Source of the DNA: Goodfellowiella coeruleoviolacea
GTDB taxonomy: Bacteria; Actinomycetota; Actinomycetes; Mycobacteriales; Pseudonocardiaceae
Direction of reading: 5' to 3'
Length of the DNA: 64,000 nucleotides
NCBI RefSeq assembly: GCF_024171785.1
Contig: NZ_JAMTCK010000014.1
Coordinates: forward strand, 161,508 to 225,507
Notes under the pieces: model-generated
Database searches by the model: none
Told to the model about the DNA's origin: nothing
The model's input: only the letters and a program-made list of their open reading frames with translations
Shown here: positions 21,077 to 30,813 of the stretch, piece by piece
Layout of the letters: each line of letters begins with the position of its first letter
Position numbering within the stretch: the stretch's first letter is position 1
Position numbers and translations under genes: made by a program

Positions 21077-22534
21077 ATGGCTCGACTGCTCGGCCCGGCC
21101 CAGCAGGGCACGGTGTTCAGCTCCGGCTGGCGCGCGCCGGCCGGTGGCAGCGCCGAGGTGGTGGAGAAGGCCACGGGCGCGCGACTGACCACCACCGGGC
21201 TGGCCAACCCCGCCGACATCAACGCCGCCGTCGCCGCGGCCAAGGCCGCCCAGCCCGGGTGGGCCGCGACCCCGCCGGCCGAACGGGCCGCGGTCCTGCG
21301 CGCCGCCGCCACCGTGCTCGACCAGGCCCGCGACGAGGTGGCCGAGTGGATCGTGCGGGAGGGCGGTGGCGTGCGGGCCAAGGCCGAGTTCGAGATCGGC
21401 GCGGTCGCCGACGAGTTCCGCGCCGCCGCCGAACTGCCCACCCGCCCGCACGGCGTGCTGCTGCCCGCCGAACCCGACCGGCACAGCATCGCCCGGCGCG
21501 TGCCGGTCGGTGTGGTCGGGGTGATCAGCCCGTGGAACATGCCGCTGCTGCTCGGCATCCGGGCGGTGGCCCCGGCGCTGGCCCTGGGCAACGCGGTGGT
21601 GCTCAAGCCGGACCCGCGCACCGCCGTGGCCGGCGGCCTGCTCGCCGCGCGCCTGCTGGAACGGGCGGGTGTACCCCGCGACGTGCTGCACGTGCTGCCC
21701 GGTGACGCCCGGGCCGGCGCGGCGCTGACCGAGCACCCGGACACGGCCATGATCGCCTTCACCGGCTCCACCTCGGCCGGCCGCCTGGTCGGTGCGACCA
21801 CCGGGCGCCTGCTCAAGCGGGCCTCGCTGGAACTGGGCGGCAACAACGCGCTGATCGTGCTCGACGACGCCGACCTCGACCTGGCCAGCTCGGCCGGCGC
21901 GTGGGGGTCGTTCTTCCACTCCGGCCAGGTCTGCATGAGCACCGGCCGGCACATCGTGCTGGCGTCGGTGGCCGAGCAGTACACCGACCTGCTGGCCGCC
22001 AAGGCCGACAGGCTGCGCGTCGGCGACCCGTGGACCGAGCAGGTGGACCTCGGTCCGCTGATCGACGCCGGCCAGCGCGACCGGGTGCACCGGATCGTCA
22101 CCGAGTCGGTGGCCGCCGGCGCCGCGGTCCGGACCGGCGGCAGGCACACCGGCCTGTACTACCGGCCCACCGTGCTGACCGGGGTCACCGCGGACATGCC
22201 GGCGTTCACCGAGGAGATCTTCGGCCCGGTCGCCCCGGTGGTCGTGGTCGCCGACGAGGACGAGGCCGTGGCCGTGGCCGACCAGACCGAGTTCGGCCTG
22301 TCCGCCGCGGTGCAGACCGGCGACACCCGCCGCGGCCGGGCCGTGGCCGACCGGCTGGCCACCGGGCTGGTGCACGTCAACGACCAGACCATCAACGACG
22401 AGGCGCACATCCCGTTCGGTGGCCGCGGCTGCTCCGGCAACGGCTCCCGGCACGGCGCCGAGCAGAACTGGGCGGAGTTCACCGAGTGGCAGTGGCTGAC
22501 CGTGCGGGAAACCCCGGCCCGATACCCGTTCTGA
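21077..22534 (+). CDS. NAD(P)-dependent aldehyde dehydrogenase (benzaldehyde dehydrogenase-like)
   Basis: A 485-residue aldehyde dehydrogenase with all family landmarks: [22 protein letters not shown], catalytic Glu252 in LELGGNN and nucleophile Cys286 in SGQVCMSTG. The sequence resembles aromatic aldehyde (vanillin/benzaldehyde) dehydrogenases. It is paired with a dpgD-type gene 17 bp downstream, so a likely job is oxidation of 3,5-dihydroxybenzaldehyde to the benzoate starter (inference from context). An AAGGAGAG lies upstream of the ATG. Confidence 0.88.
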   Translation: MARLLGPAQQGTVFSSGWRAPAGGSAEVVEKATGARLTTTGLANPADINAAVAAAKAAQPGWAATPPAERAAVLRAAATVLDQARDEVAEWIVREGGGVRAKAEFEIGAVADEFRAAAELPTRPHGVLLPAEPDRHSIARRVPVGVVGVISPWNMPLLLGIRAVAPALALGNAVVLKPDPRTAVAGGLLAARLLERAGVPRDVLHVLPGDARAGAALTEHPDTAMIAFTGSTSAGRLVGATTGRLLKRASLELGGNNALIVLDDADLDLASSAGAWGSFFHSGQVCMSTGRHIVLASVAEQYTDLLAAKADRLRVGDPWTEQVDLGPLIDAGQRDRVHRIVTESVAAGAAVRTGGRHTGLYYRPTVLTGVTADMPAFTEEIFGPVAPVVVVADEDEAVAVADQTEFGLSAAVQTGDTRRGRAVADRLATGLVHVNDQTINDEAHIPFGGRGCSGNGSRHGAEQNWAEFTEWQWLTVRETPARYPF

Positions 22535-22551
22535 CCCTCCACAGAGGACAC

Positions 22552-23355
22552 ATGATCGACGAACTGACCAGGGTCCGCTACGTCAAGGACGGCCGCGTCG
22601 CCCGCGTCACCCTGGACCGGCCCGCCGTGCTCAACGCGATGGACCTGCGCACCCACGCGGAACTGGCCGCGGTGTGGGACGACTTCGAGGCCGACGACCA
22701 ACTGTGGCTGGCGGTGCTCACCGGCGCCGGCCCCCGGTCGTTCTCGGTCGGCCAGGACCTCAAGGAACTCGCCGCGCGCGACGCGGCCGGCCCGACGCCC
22801 TCGACGTTCGGCAGCCGGGGCAAACCCGGCTGGCCACGGCTGACCGAGCGGTTCCACCTGGCCAAGCCGGTGATCGCCAGGGTCAACGGCTACGCCTTCG
22901 GCGGCGGCTTCGAACTGGCGCTGGCCTGCGACGTGGTGGTGGCCGCCGAGCACGCCGAGTTCGCGCTCACCGAGGCCAGGCTCGGCCTGATCCCCGGGGC
23001 CGGCGGGGTGTTCCGGCTGACCAGGCAGGCGCCGTTCCGCGCCGCCATGGGCTACCTGCTGTCCGGCCGCCGGATGAGCGCGCGGCGCGCCTACGAGCTG
23101 GGCCTGGTCAACGAGGTGGTGCCGGCCGAGGAACTGGACGACCACGTGGCGCGCTGGGTCGAGGACATCCTCGCCTGCGCGCCGCTGTCGGTGCGGGCCA
23201 TCAAGGAGGCGGCCACCACGGCGGCCACCCTGCCGCTGCCCCAGGCGTTCGCCACCCGCTACGTGTGGGAGGAGCGCCGCATGCACAGCCGGGACGCGGT
23301 CGAGGGACCGCGCGCCTTCGTGGAGAAACGCCCACCCCGCTGGACCTGCGAGTAG
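22552..23355 (+). CDS. dpgD: Enoyl-CoA hydratase, DpgD type
   Basis: A 267-residue crotonase with both oxyanion-hole segments (SVGQDLKEL and [14 protein letters not shown]) and the Glu-bearing [13 protein letters not shown] typical of active hydratases. DpgD helps DpgA/DpgB dehydrate and aromatise the tetraketide. Here it is separated from dpgABC by 14 kb and sits in an operon with the aldehyde dehydrogenase. It could also be a housekeeping hydratase, but its length and place in the cluster favour DpgD. Confidence 0.78.
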   Translation: MIDELTRVRYVKDGRVARVTLDRPAVLNAMDLRTHAELAAVWDDFEADDQLWLAVLTGAGPRSFSVGQDLKELAARDAAGPTPSTFGSRGKPGWPRLTERFHLAKPVIARVNGYAFGGGFELALACDVVVAAEHAEFALTEARLGLIPGAGGVFRLTRQAPFRAAMGYLLSGRRMSARRAYELGLVNEVVPAEELDDHVARWVEDILACAPLSVRAIKEAATTAATLPLPQAFATRYVWEERRMHSRDAVEGPRAFVEKRPPRWTCE

Positions 23356-23438
23356 CGGTTCTCTCCGTTTTGTACGTCCTTTGTATCCACACCGGCCATC
23401 CTGGCCGCATGTCTGCAATGGACGACTGGAGGACAGCC

Positions 23439-24332
23439 ATGAGCGTGCGGTCGGACAGTGCCGAGGGCGCCCCGGTGGCGCTCACGCGACGGGGTCTGCT
23501 CACCAGGGCCGCGGCGCTGACCGCGGTCGGCGCGGCCGCCTCGCTCGCGGTGGCGCAGCCGGCGCTGGCCAGCCAGGACACCTCGACCCTCGACCTGCCC
23601 ACGGTGAACATGGAGGCGGTGCTCAAGGCCGCGCAGATCGACCCGCGCCGCCCGGACACCGCGCTGACCCCGGGCAGCAAGGAGAGCGTGCTGCTGGTGG
23701 AGCAGGCGCTGGCCGACAGGGGCCTGCTGGCCGCGCAGTACGTGGACGGCCACTTCGGCACGTCGACCATCACCGCCTACGCCGCCTACCAGAAGTCGTT
23801 GGGCTACACCGGACTCGACGCGTCCGGCCTGCCCGGGCCGACCTCGCTGGCCAAGCTGGGCGCCGACCGGTTCACCGTCACCAACGTGGTCAGCGCGGGC
23901 ACCCGGGTGTCCTGGCGCGGGGTCACCGTGAACACCCGCACCAAGGCCATGGTCCTGGCGGCCGAGGCACTGCTCGGCCGGACGCTGAGCTTCACCCAGG
24001 GGTCGTACAACACCGGCGTCGGCGCCTCGGCCGGCACGCACGACGGTGGCGGCGCGCTGGACATCAACGTGTCCGGCATGACCTCGGCGACCCGGGTGAC
24101 CGTGACCGAGAAGCTGCGCCGGGTCGGCTTCGCCGCCTGGGTCCGCACGCCGGCCCAGGGCGACTGGGGCTACCACATCCACGCGATCGCCATCAGCGAC
24201 CCCGACCTGTCCTCCGGTGCCCAGCACCAGGCGGGCGACTACTACCTGGGCCTCAACGGCCTGGCCAACAAGGGCAAGGACGACGGCCCCGCGGTCGAGA
24301 AGGTGACCTGGGAGGAGTACCAGCGCGGCTGA
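23439..24332 (+). CDS. Tat-exported peptidoglycan-binding / M15-like peptidase
   Basis: A 297-residue secreted protein. A twin-arginine signal (LTRRGLLTRAAALT, cleavage after about residue 48) leads to a peptidoglycan-binding-like domain with the LADRGLL...DGHFGTSTITAYAAYQ pattern. The C-terminal domain carries SAGTHDGGGALDI and WGYHIHAI, matching the His/Asp zinc signature of M15 D-Ala-D-Ala carboxypeptidase-like folds. It probably acts on cell wall outside the membrane. Of three in-frame ATGs I chose the third, which has GGAGGA at the right distance. It shows no link to the neighbouring PKS cluster. Confidence 0.8.
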   Translation: MSVRSDSAEGAPVALTRRGLLTRAAALTAVGAAASLAVAQPALASQDTSTLDLPTVNMEAVLKAAQIDPRRPDTALTPGSKESVLLVEQALADRGLLAAQYVDGHFGTSTITAYAAYQKSLGYTGLDASGLPGPTSLAKLGADRFTVTNVVSAGTRVSWRGVTVNTRTKAMVLAAEALLGRTLSFTQGSYNTGVGASAGTHDGGGALDINVSGMTSATRVTVTEKLRRVGFAAWVRTPAQGDWGYHIHAIAISDPDLSSGAQHQAGDYYLGLNGLANKGKDDGPAVEKVTWEEYQRG

Positions 24333-24380
24333 GCGCGGAGGGCTGAGCGCGGCGCGGCCGGCCGTGGGACGGGCGAGGGC

Positions 24381-25130
24381 TCATTCCACGGCCGGTCCCC
24401 GCTGGCTCACCGGTGGCGTCTCGGCCGCGTCCCTGGCGTAGGGCGCCAGAAAGCCGCACATGCCCAGCGCGGTCTCGGCCGGTGCGTCCAGCCGGGCCAC
24501 CCGGGCCTGCCGCAGGTGCGTGCCGTCACCCCGGCGCAGCGCCTCGATCTGCTCGCCGGTGCGCAGGGCGGCGGCCAGTGCCCTGGCCCGCCAGGCCCGT
24601 TCCCACGCGTCCATCCGGTCGGCCACCAGGGCAACGGCCGCCGCGTAGAACCGCTCCAGCGCGGCAGCGCCGCCCGCGACCAGTTCGGTGAACCCGGCGA
24701 TCGCCAGGTCCCGCCGACGCCGGGCCCGCTGCTGCCGCTCGGCCGGGCTTCCCGCACCGAGGTCGGCCGCTGCCGCGTACGCGCTCGGGCTGGCCAGGTG
24801 GCTGTCGGGAAAGGTCATCACCGCGTCACCGGCCTCGGGCAGGCCGTCGTTCTGCATGATGACCTGCACCCGCAGCTCGCCGGTGTTGACCGCGCGGTGC
24901 ACGGTGCCCGGCGTGAACCAGACCGCGTCACCGGCCCGCAGCGGGATCACCCGCAGCCCGTCCAGGGTCAGCGTGTGCAGCTCGCCGGTGCCACCGAGCA
25001 CCAGGTAGCACTCGGTGCAGGTCAGGTGCAGGTGCGGCGAACCGCCGTGCAGGCCGTCGTCGGTGTCCCACGGGTACACCCGCAGCCGGGAGAACCCCGT
25101 TCCCCCGGGCAGCAGCGGCTGCTCGCCCAT
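24381..25130 (-). CDS. Cupin-domain protein
   Basis: A 249-residue protein with an N-terminal cupin. The motifs SPHLHLTCTECYLVLGGTGE and WFTPGTVHRAVN supply the metal-binding His and Glu residues. The C-terminal 120 residues are helical and Ala/Arg-rich with no match I recognise. It lies downstream of the DUF6807 gene, and a longer start at 25208 would overlap that gene's stop (ATGA). I prefer the ATG at 25130, preceded by AGAAGGGA. The function is unknown; the pairing suggests work on the same small molecule, perhaps a sugar derivative. Confidence 0.7.
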   Translation of the reverse strand: MGEQPLLPGGTGFSRLRVYPWDTDDGLHGGSPHLHLTCTECYLVLGGTGELHTLTLDGLRVIPLRAGDAVWFTPGTVHRAVNTGELRVQVIMQNDGLPEAGDAVMTFPDSHLASPSAYAAAADLGAGSPAERQQRARRRRDLAIAGFTELVAGGAAALERFYAAAVALVADRMDAWERAWRARALAAALRTGEQIEALRRGDGTHLRQARVARLDAPAETALGMCGFLAPYARDAAETPPVSQRGPAVE

Positions 25131-25204
25131 GCCGTCCGTCCCTTCTGGATCGTCGCCTGCCGCGGGTCGACCGTCCCGTCGGGTGGGGCCGACCAGGTCC
25201 CGCC

Positions 25205-26164
25205 TCATCGGGTGGCCGCGGTGCTCACCTGCTCGCCGAGGATGTCCGCGGCCGCCCCCTCGGCCGCTGCCGCGATGTCGGCCGCGCCGGCCGGACCGGT
25301 GTCACCGTCCACAATGGTCACCGTGTAGCGGAAGGCCAGGCGCTGGCCGGGTTCGACCGGCCTCACCGTGTCGAAGAACGGGGCCGGGCACACGGCGGCG
25401 AACACCCCGGTGCGGACGAACCAGCGCACCGGCCGGCCGTCGGGGTTGGGGCTGTGGTCGACGAACACCAGCGTCGAGGTGGCGTCGACCTCGTCGTGCC
25501 GGCCGGCGTAGGCGAGCCAGTCGCCGCGCTCCCCCATCATCTCGTCACCGCCGACGCGCCCGTCCAGGTAGACCCGGCCGTGGCTGAACGACCTCGGCCC
25601 GCGCCAGAACAGCCCGCCGTAGCCGGCGTTGGGCCGGCCCTCGGTGGTGGGGCTGCCGATCGGCACGGTCGCGCCGGAGACGTTGGTGAACTCCGTGTGG
25701 AAGGCCAGGGTCCAGTGGCCGTGCGCGGCGTCCACCCGCGCGCCGAACCGGCGGCGCTCGGTGAACCAGTCCGCGCCGGTGCTGGCCACCCAGGTCAGCG
25801 ACTCCTCGGCGCGGAACAGCCGCCCGGCGGCGCTGATCCCGCCGAATCCGGTGTGGACGGTGGAGCCGTTGTTGTCGGCCTGGACGTAACCGCGGTCGCG
25901 GAAGTACGTCGGCCCGCCCCAGAAGTTCTGCGTTCCCACGTTCGGCAGCGAGTAGGCGATCCCCCGGTGCCACACGTGGTCCCAGGGCCGGAAGGCCGAC
26001 ACGGTCCGGCCGGCCAGGGTGCGCAGCGGGTGGAAGTAGGGCCGGGGCGACTCCAGCCTCGGGTCATCCGGCCCGTAGACGTAGCGGAAGAGCGCGACCC
26101 CGCCCGAGGCGACGTCGAGGTGGTGACCGTGTTCCTCGGTGACGGTGAGCTGGCCGGTGTCCAT
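25205..26164 (-). CDS. PmoA-like protein (DUF6807)
   Basis: A 319-residue protein of the family annotated as methane oxygenase PmoA-like, a name that does not reflect a proven function. Landmarks include RPYFHPLRTLAGRTVSAFRPWDHVWHRG split across the N-terminal third, and FWGGPTYFRDRG. Relatives in actinomycetes often lie in sugar-catabolic operons. GGAAGGGAA precedes the ATG. No signal peptide is visible, so it should be cytoplasmic. It forms a two-gene operon with the cupin protein. Confidence 0.75.
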   Translation of the reverse strand: MDTGQLTVTEEHGHHLDVASGGVALFRYVYGPDDPRLESPRPYFHPLRTLAGRTVSAFRPWDHVWHRGIAYSLPNVGTQNFWGGPTYFRDRGYVQADNNGSTVHTGFGGISAAGRLFRAEESLTWVASTGADWFTERRRFGARVDAAHGHWTLAFHTEFTNVSGATVPIGSPTTEGRPNAGYGGLFWRGPRSFSHGRVYLDGRVGGDEMMGERGDWLAYAGRHDEVDATSTLVFVDHSPNPDGRPVRWFVRTGVFAAVCPAPFFDTVRPVEPGQRLAFRYTVTIVDGDTGPAGAADIAAAAEGAAADILGEQVSTAATR

Positions 26165-26580
26165 CAGCGGTTCCCTTCCTCGGCACCGCGATGACGCCGG
26201 TGGGACCGCAGTGCTTCGGTCAACTCCGGGAGGATTCTCACCCGGAGTGCCAGCCGGGGCAAGGTCGGCGCGGTGCGTCCCACAGTCGGGCGGACCGCGA
26301 CACCGCCGCGCGAACCAGGCCGGCCACGTCCGGACGGCGCACTCCCGCTGCCCCGTTCGCGCGCTGCCCCGTTCGCCACGGAACACCAGACGTGGCAACG
26401 AAAAGCACCACCTCGGGGGCGCGGCGGCGACCGGCCGTGACCGGCCGACGTGGTCCAACGCGGCAGACCTCGTCGCCGTTACCGGAAAGAAATCCCTTGC
26501 CGCACTGGACATCCGGACCCGCTCTGGCAGCATGATCGCGCCGCCGCCGTCCCCCACACAGCACCAGACAGGATGATGCC
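26165..26580. promoter_or_regulatory. Divergent promoter region (DUF6807 gene / serine protease)
   Basis: About 416 bp without a supportable gene, between two divergently transcribed genes. No operator-like palindrome stands out. Confidence 0.45.
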
Positions 26581-27531
26581 GTGCCGCAGATCGTCTTAGC
26601 CGCCGCCGTCGCGCTGGCCTCACTCGTCCCCACAGCCGACGCGACGGCCGCCGCCACCGCGGCCACCACCACCGCGGTCGACACCACCGTGCACACCGCG
26701 ACCAACACCACCTCGGCCGAGGCCCTGGACGCGTACTGGACGCCGGAGCGCGTCGCCTCGGCCACACCGGTCAGCCCGCCGGCGACCGCGCGCACGGCCG
26801 CGCGGGCCGAGGCCGAGAGCGCCCAGCGCGAGGCCGCGACCGGCAGACCGGTGTCCGTTCCCGCCACCCGGCCCACCGACCAGTCCGAGGTGCACACCAC
26901 CGCCAGCGTGTGGATCACCATGGGCAGGCTGTTCTTCACCAATCCGGGCGTGGGTGACTACGTCTGCTCGGCGAACGTCGTCACCAGCAACAACCGCGAT
27001 GTCATCGCCACCGCGCGGCACTGCGTGATGGACATCGACAGCGGCAAGACCTACACCAACTTCCGCTTCGCGCCCGCCTACGACCGGGGCAACGCGCCGT
27101 ACGGCTGGTGGAACTGGCGGTCCATGGGCTGGCGGGTCGACCAGAAGGGCCCCGGCGGCGACAACGCGTTCATCGTGCTCGCCACCGGCGGCACCAGCGG
27201 CCGGCACGTCCAGGACGTGGTCGGCGGCTCGGGCATCGGGTTCAACCAGCCGACCAACAAGTACGCACACGGCATCGGCCTTCCGGCCGACAAGGACTAC
27301 GCCGTCTGGTGCGAGGGGCAGCCCTACGACGGACAGCAGGGTGGCGTGCAGATCCCCAACTGCATCGGTCTCAGCGGCGGCGCCAGCGGTGGCGCGTTCA
27401 TCGTGAACTACCAGGCCGGTGACGGCTCGGCCATGCAGACGGCCAGCTTCTTCGGCAGCTGGGGCGACTCCTACTTCGCCTACTACCGCGACGCCGCCTA
27501 CCAGGTCTACAACGGCGCCCAGAACGCCTGA
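26581..27531 (+). CDS. Secreted trypsin-like (V8-like) serine protease
   Basis: A 316-residue exported protease. A signal peptide (about 1-23, hydrophobic VLAAAVALASLV) is followed by a roughly 80-residue Thr/Ala-rich propeptide and a chymotrypsin-fold domain. The likely triad is His147 (ATARHCV), Asp194 (GGDNAFIVL) and Ser269 (GGASGGAF). Cys128/Cys148 and Cys243/Cys261 are placed to form disulfides. Actinomycetes secrete many such enzymes. The GTG start lies 5-6 nt after AGGATG. Confidence 0.88.
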   Translation: MPQIVLAAAVALASLVPTADATAAATAATTTAVDTTVHTATNTTSAEALDAYWTPERVASATPVSPPATARTAARAEAESAQREAATGRPVSVPATRPTDQSEVHTTASVWITMGRLFFTNPGVGDYVCSANVVTSNNRDVIATARHCVMDIDSGKTYTNFRFAPAYDRGNAPYGWWNWRSMGWRVDQKGPGGDNAFIVLATGGTSGRHVQDVVGGSGIGFNQPTNKYAHGIGLPADKDYAVWCEGQPYDGQQGGVQIPNCIGLSGGASGGAFIVNYQAGDGSAMQTASFFGSWGDSYFAYYRDAAYQVYNGAQNA

Positions 27532-27587
27532 CCGCCAGCCGGTGACCTCGTGCGCGGCCCAGGCGGGCGCGCTGCCCCGAACACGCG

Positions 27588-28550
27588 TCAGTGGGGCAGG
27601 CTCCGCCTGGGCCGCGGCCGTGCCCGGTCCTTGAGGTGGGCCCGGATGACCAGGGCGACCTGGTGCGCGTGCTCGGTGTGTTCGAGCAGGGCCAGGTAGT
27701 CGACGCCGCTGGCCAGCCCCAGCAGGTCGAACGTGAAGTACAGGCCCATCAACGGGTTCACGAACAGCTCGCTGCCCCGGGTGCGGCTGGACGCGTGCAC
27801 ATCGCCGAACTCCCCGCGGATCGCGGCCGCGATCTGGCCGTTGACGATGCTGGGCCGGGTGGTCGTCTGCTCGGCCGCGTGCGCGACCGCGGCCAGGTAT
27901 GCCGCGCCCTCCTGGCTGTCGGCCGGCACGGAGAACGCGCCCAGGTAGGCGCCGGCGCGCTCCAGCGCGGCGATGTTCTCCAGCACGTGCGCGTGGCAGA
28001 CCCCGTGGTAGGCGTCGATGCCGAAACCGAGGCAGGCCACCAGCCGGTCGACGCCGTCGTCCAGCCCGGCCACGGCGGCCAGGCTGGTCATGTCCTCCTC
28101 GGGCGTGCCCAGGCCGCTCTCGTCCCCGCGCAGCAGGATGTCCGTGCCACCGTCGACGAGCACGACCGCGTCCAGGTCCAACTGCGACACCAGGACCTGG
28201 TAGGCCGCCCGCAACCGCCGCACCCCGGCCTTGGGGAAGGCGTACACCCGGGGCGCGAGGCCGGTCGCGGGCAACCAGCGGGCCAGTGTCCGCTCGGGAA
28301 AGTACTCGTCGTTGCCCACGCTGTCCGGGTGGACCTCGGCCACGCCCGGCCCGACCCAGTCACCGCTGGCCAGCCGGCTCAGGTCGCTGAACGCCAGGTT
28401 CGCGAGGTGCACCCGCTTGCCCATGCCGTGCAGGGCCAGCGCGATGGGCAGTCCACTGTAGATGTCGAAGCCGCCGCCGGCCCCGGCGATCAGGATGTTC
28501 TCGGCCGGGCGCAGGCGGGTGAACAGCGGTGGCTCGGCTAGGCGGAACAC
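27588..28550 (-). CDS. DUF1152 domain-containing protein
   Basis: A 320-residue soluble protein of the DUF1152 family, whose biochemical role is unknown. The N-terminal AGAGGGFDIYSGLPIALAL resembles a nucleotide-binding loop, and LVDGGTDILLRGDE is a conserved acidic core. The GTG start is taken because the family motif lies about 20 residues in. It converges on the serine protease gene and has no obvious functional partner here. Confidence 0.75.
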   Translation of the reverse strand: MFRLAEPPLFTRLRPAENILIAGAGGGFDIYSGLPIALALHGMGKRVHLANLAFSDLSRLASGDWVGPGVAEVHPDSVGNDEYFPERTLARWLPATGLAPRVYAFPKAGVRRLRAAYQVLVSQLDLDAVVLVDGGTDILLRGDESGLGTPEEDMTSLAAVAGLDDGVDRLVACLGFGIDAYHGVCHAHVLENIAALERAGAYLGAFSVPADSQEGAAYLAAVAHAAEQTTTRPSIVNGQIAAAIRGEFGDVHASSRTRGSELFVNPLMGLYFTFDLLGLASGVDYLALLEHTEHAHQVALVIRAHLKDRARPRPRRSLPH

Positions 28551-28614
28551 CCTCCCAGGTTACCGGTGCGCCGCCGCACCGCTCCCCCGATCCCAGTAAG
28601 TCCATTATGGATGG

Positions 28615-28650
28615 TCGGGGCACGCGTTCGCCAGTGAAAGCGTGCCCCGA
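28615..28650. terminator. Hairpin between the DoxX gene and the DUF1152 gene
   Basis: TCGGGGCACGC (28615-28625) pairs perfectly with GCGTGCCCCGA (28640-28650) around a 14-nt loop. It lies just past the DoxX stop on the minus strand and upstream of the DUF1152 start, so a terminator for the DoxX gene is the simplest reading. Confidence 0.65.
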
Positions 28651-28679
28651 CGGTGCACTCGGGGCTGGTGGCAGCCCGC

Positions 28680-29138
28680 TCAGGCGGTGGGCTGCTGCAA
28701 CGGGGCGGGCTCCGCCACGCTACTGCGCTGGCCGCCCGCTGACTGCTTGCGGCTGAACAGCGAGTCCAGCGCCAACGTGCCCGGACCGAGGAAGACGATC
28801 AGCAGGAAGGCCCAGCAGAACATGGCCGCCGCCTCGCCACCGTTCTGGATCGGGAACAACCCGTCCGGCTGGTGCACGAAGAAGTAGGCGTAGGCCATGG
28901 ACCCCGAGCAGATGGTCGCCGCCACCCTGGTGGCCAGGCCGAGCAGGACCAGCACGCCACCGGCCAGCTGGATGGCCGCCGCCCACCAGCCCGGCCACTC
29001 GGCGAAGCCCGGCGCCCTGCCCCGCACGCCGCCCAGCACGCCGAACAGGGTCGCCGCGCCGTGGCACGCGAACAGCAGACCCACCACGATCCTGAACAAG
29101 GCCAGCACGTGCCCCTTGTTCTTGTCCAACAGTTCCAT
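28680..29138 (-). CDS. DoxX family membrane protein
   Basis: A 152-residue integral membrane protein with four predicted helices (ALFRIVVGLLFACHG; AAIQLAGGVLVLLGLA; AATICSGSMAYAYFFV; AAAMFCWAFLLIVFLG). It fits the DoxX/DUF4870-like redox-associated family. In mycobacteria a DoxX protein partners with SodA and a sulfurtransferase, but no such genes are nearby. GGAAGGAATTCC-like sequence precedes the ATG. A hairpin (29170-29199) lies in its leader. Confidence 0.82.
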   Translation of the reverse strand: MELLDKNKGHVLALFRIVVGLLFACHGAATLFGVLGGVRGRAPGFAEWPGWWAAAIQLAGGVLVLLGLATRVAATICSGSMAYAYFFVHQPDGLFPIQNGGEAAAMFCWAFLLIVFLGPGTLALDSLFSRKQSAGGQRSSVAEPAPLQQPTA

Positions 29139-30529
29139 GGAATTCCTTCCTCAGGCATTGGGAAAAGAACCGCCCGGCAACGGTTGCCTCGCCGGGCGGC
29201 GGTCGAGGCCGCGCCACAGAACGGAGAGACGCCCCAGAAGCGGCGACACCGCGGCAAGAACCGGGCTCGCCGTCCAGCAACCGGCCTCGGAGTGGCCAGG
29301 GATGTCCTGTTACGCCAGCGGGTCCAGGTTGGCCGGCCGATCGCTTGGCCGGCACACCGCTGACGTCCGCTTCATCCGTTTTCTGGCTTCCGAGAACGGC
29401 CGTGCCACAGGCCAGCCGTGGGTCTGACTGACCAGCTGCATTGGGACGCAGTCACTCGAATTTACCTCGGGGCCCCAGGCGCAGAAAGAGCCGATCCGCC
29501 CATCGTGATTGGTCGCCGTCGATCCCGCCGATAGTCCGTTCCGCCGAGTTGTCCTGCTGCCCGACGGGGTAGCACCCCCACCGGGACAGGACCGGGCTGA
29601 CCGCCACTGACGCGGATCGTGGACCGACAGATCAGCTATGCGTAACAACCACCGGCGACCACGTGAACAACGGCCGCCACACGTGTTGTTTTTCCGGGGC
29701 AGCGATCGGGCGGGTGGCCCGACCGATCGCCGGTCCGACATGGTGCCGGACCAGCGTTGGACAACCGCCGGCTGCATAGCGTGTCACCCTTCTGCCGCCA
29801 TCTCGCGGAGCCTTGCCGAATCTCCCGAAGATTTACCACGGGAAATTCAAAGGTTCATCAAAAGGACGCGCGGGGGCACCGGCAATCAGCGGGTCCGCCC
29901 GCCCACCGCCCCTGGTTGTGGTGGGTGCCCGGTGCGGACCGCTGTGGTGTGAGTCGAGCCACGCGGCCCGCTGGCAGCTGACGACCAGCCCAGTGGGGAT
30001 GGCCCCGTGAGGAGGGACCGGTCGAGGTGGACCGGTGGGAACTGCCCGGCGCGGCGGACCGACCCGGTCAGCTCGCCGCTCGACCCGCTGGACCGGTGGC
30101 GGGTCCTGGTCGACGCGGTAACGACGCCGACCGGTTCCGCGGCGGGCGCGCCAGCCCGTTCCCGCGCGCCGCGGTGCTGGACCAGGAAATGAACCGGGGG
30201 ATGAATTCGTCGGCGCCGGCCCGCCGCCGCGGTTTTCGGGCCACACGCGACAACGAGGTCAGCACCGGAGAATGCACCTCTTTCTGCCTGCGTGACCATA
30301 CTTCCAGCCTAGGCGAGCACCGAACCTCTTTTCATCGCTCGATCGAGTGTTGTTCTCGCCGCCCCACTCAATGGGGTGACCACCGACAGGTGGTTCGCAC
30401 ACGACGGAATTTGTGGACCACGGTGGAACACCGTGCTGAATTCCCCCGACGCGCTCCCCGCGAAATGGACCGATCAACAACGGATACCGCACGAATGGGG
30501 ACGAAAGAGGACGAACCGCAACGGATGGG
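29139..30529. other. Gene-poor stretch of 1.4 kb
   Basis: Open frames exist on both strands, but their codon use is not that of a high-GC gene, and none has a ribosome-binding site plus a family-like sequence. Visible structure: a 9-bp hairpin, CCGCCCGGC (29170-29178) with GCCGGGCGG (29191-29199), in the DoxX leader; and an inverted repeat CACGGTG-GAA-CACCGTG at 30419-30435 upstream of a possible small gene. Confidence 0.5.
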
Positions 30530-30652
30530 GTGACCGACCCGACCCCGACCGCCGAGGACCTGGCCCGCACCGCCGGGATCGTCCCCGACGGCGGCATCGG
30601 CCGACGACTCGGCGGGCGATTCGGCGGGCGATTCGGCGGACGACTCGGCTGA
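30530..30652 (+). CDS. Possible small protein (40 aa) with Gly-Arg repeats
   Basis: A GTG-initiated frame of 40 residues. The first half (TDPTPTAEDLARTAGIVPD) has GC-rich third positions like real genes here. The second half is a near-repeat, GRRLGGRFGGRFGGRLG, made by 12-bp DNA repeats (about 30606-30650). GGATGGG lies immediately upstream and a perfect inverted repeat lies about 95 bp upstream. I recognise no family. It could be a small basic peptide or simply a simple-sequence tract; it ends about 160 bp from the convergent hisG. Confidence 0.3.
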   Translation: MTDPTPTAEDLARTAGIVPDGGIGRRLGGRFGGRFGGRLG

Positions 30653-30813
30653 CACCAGGACCCGCCACCAGGACCAGTCACCGGGCCCGTCACGGGTACG
30701 CGCCCGCACCCGCCGGCCCCACCGGCTGTTCCCCGGCGCGGACAACCGGTGCCGCGGTGACGGCCGCCGGCCACGTGGCTGCCCGCGGCCACCCGTGGGG
30801 CGGCGGGCGCCGC

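Noticed and set aside
29310..29777. 155-residue minus-strand frame in the gene-poor region
   Set aside because: No ribosome-binding site, mixed codon use and no recognisable motif; it overlaps other equally poor frames.
30027..30533. 168-residue plus-strand frame upstream of the possible small peptide gene
   Set aside because: Although its stop overlaps the next GTG, its codon use is not gene-like and the region looks like promoter sequence.
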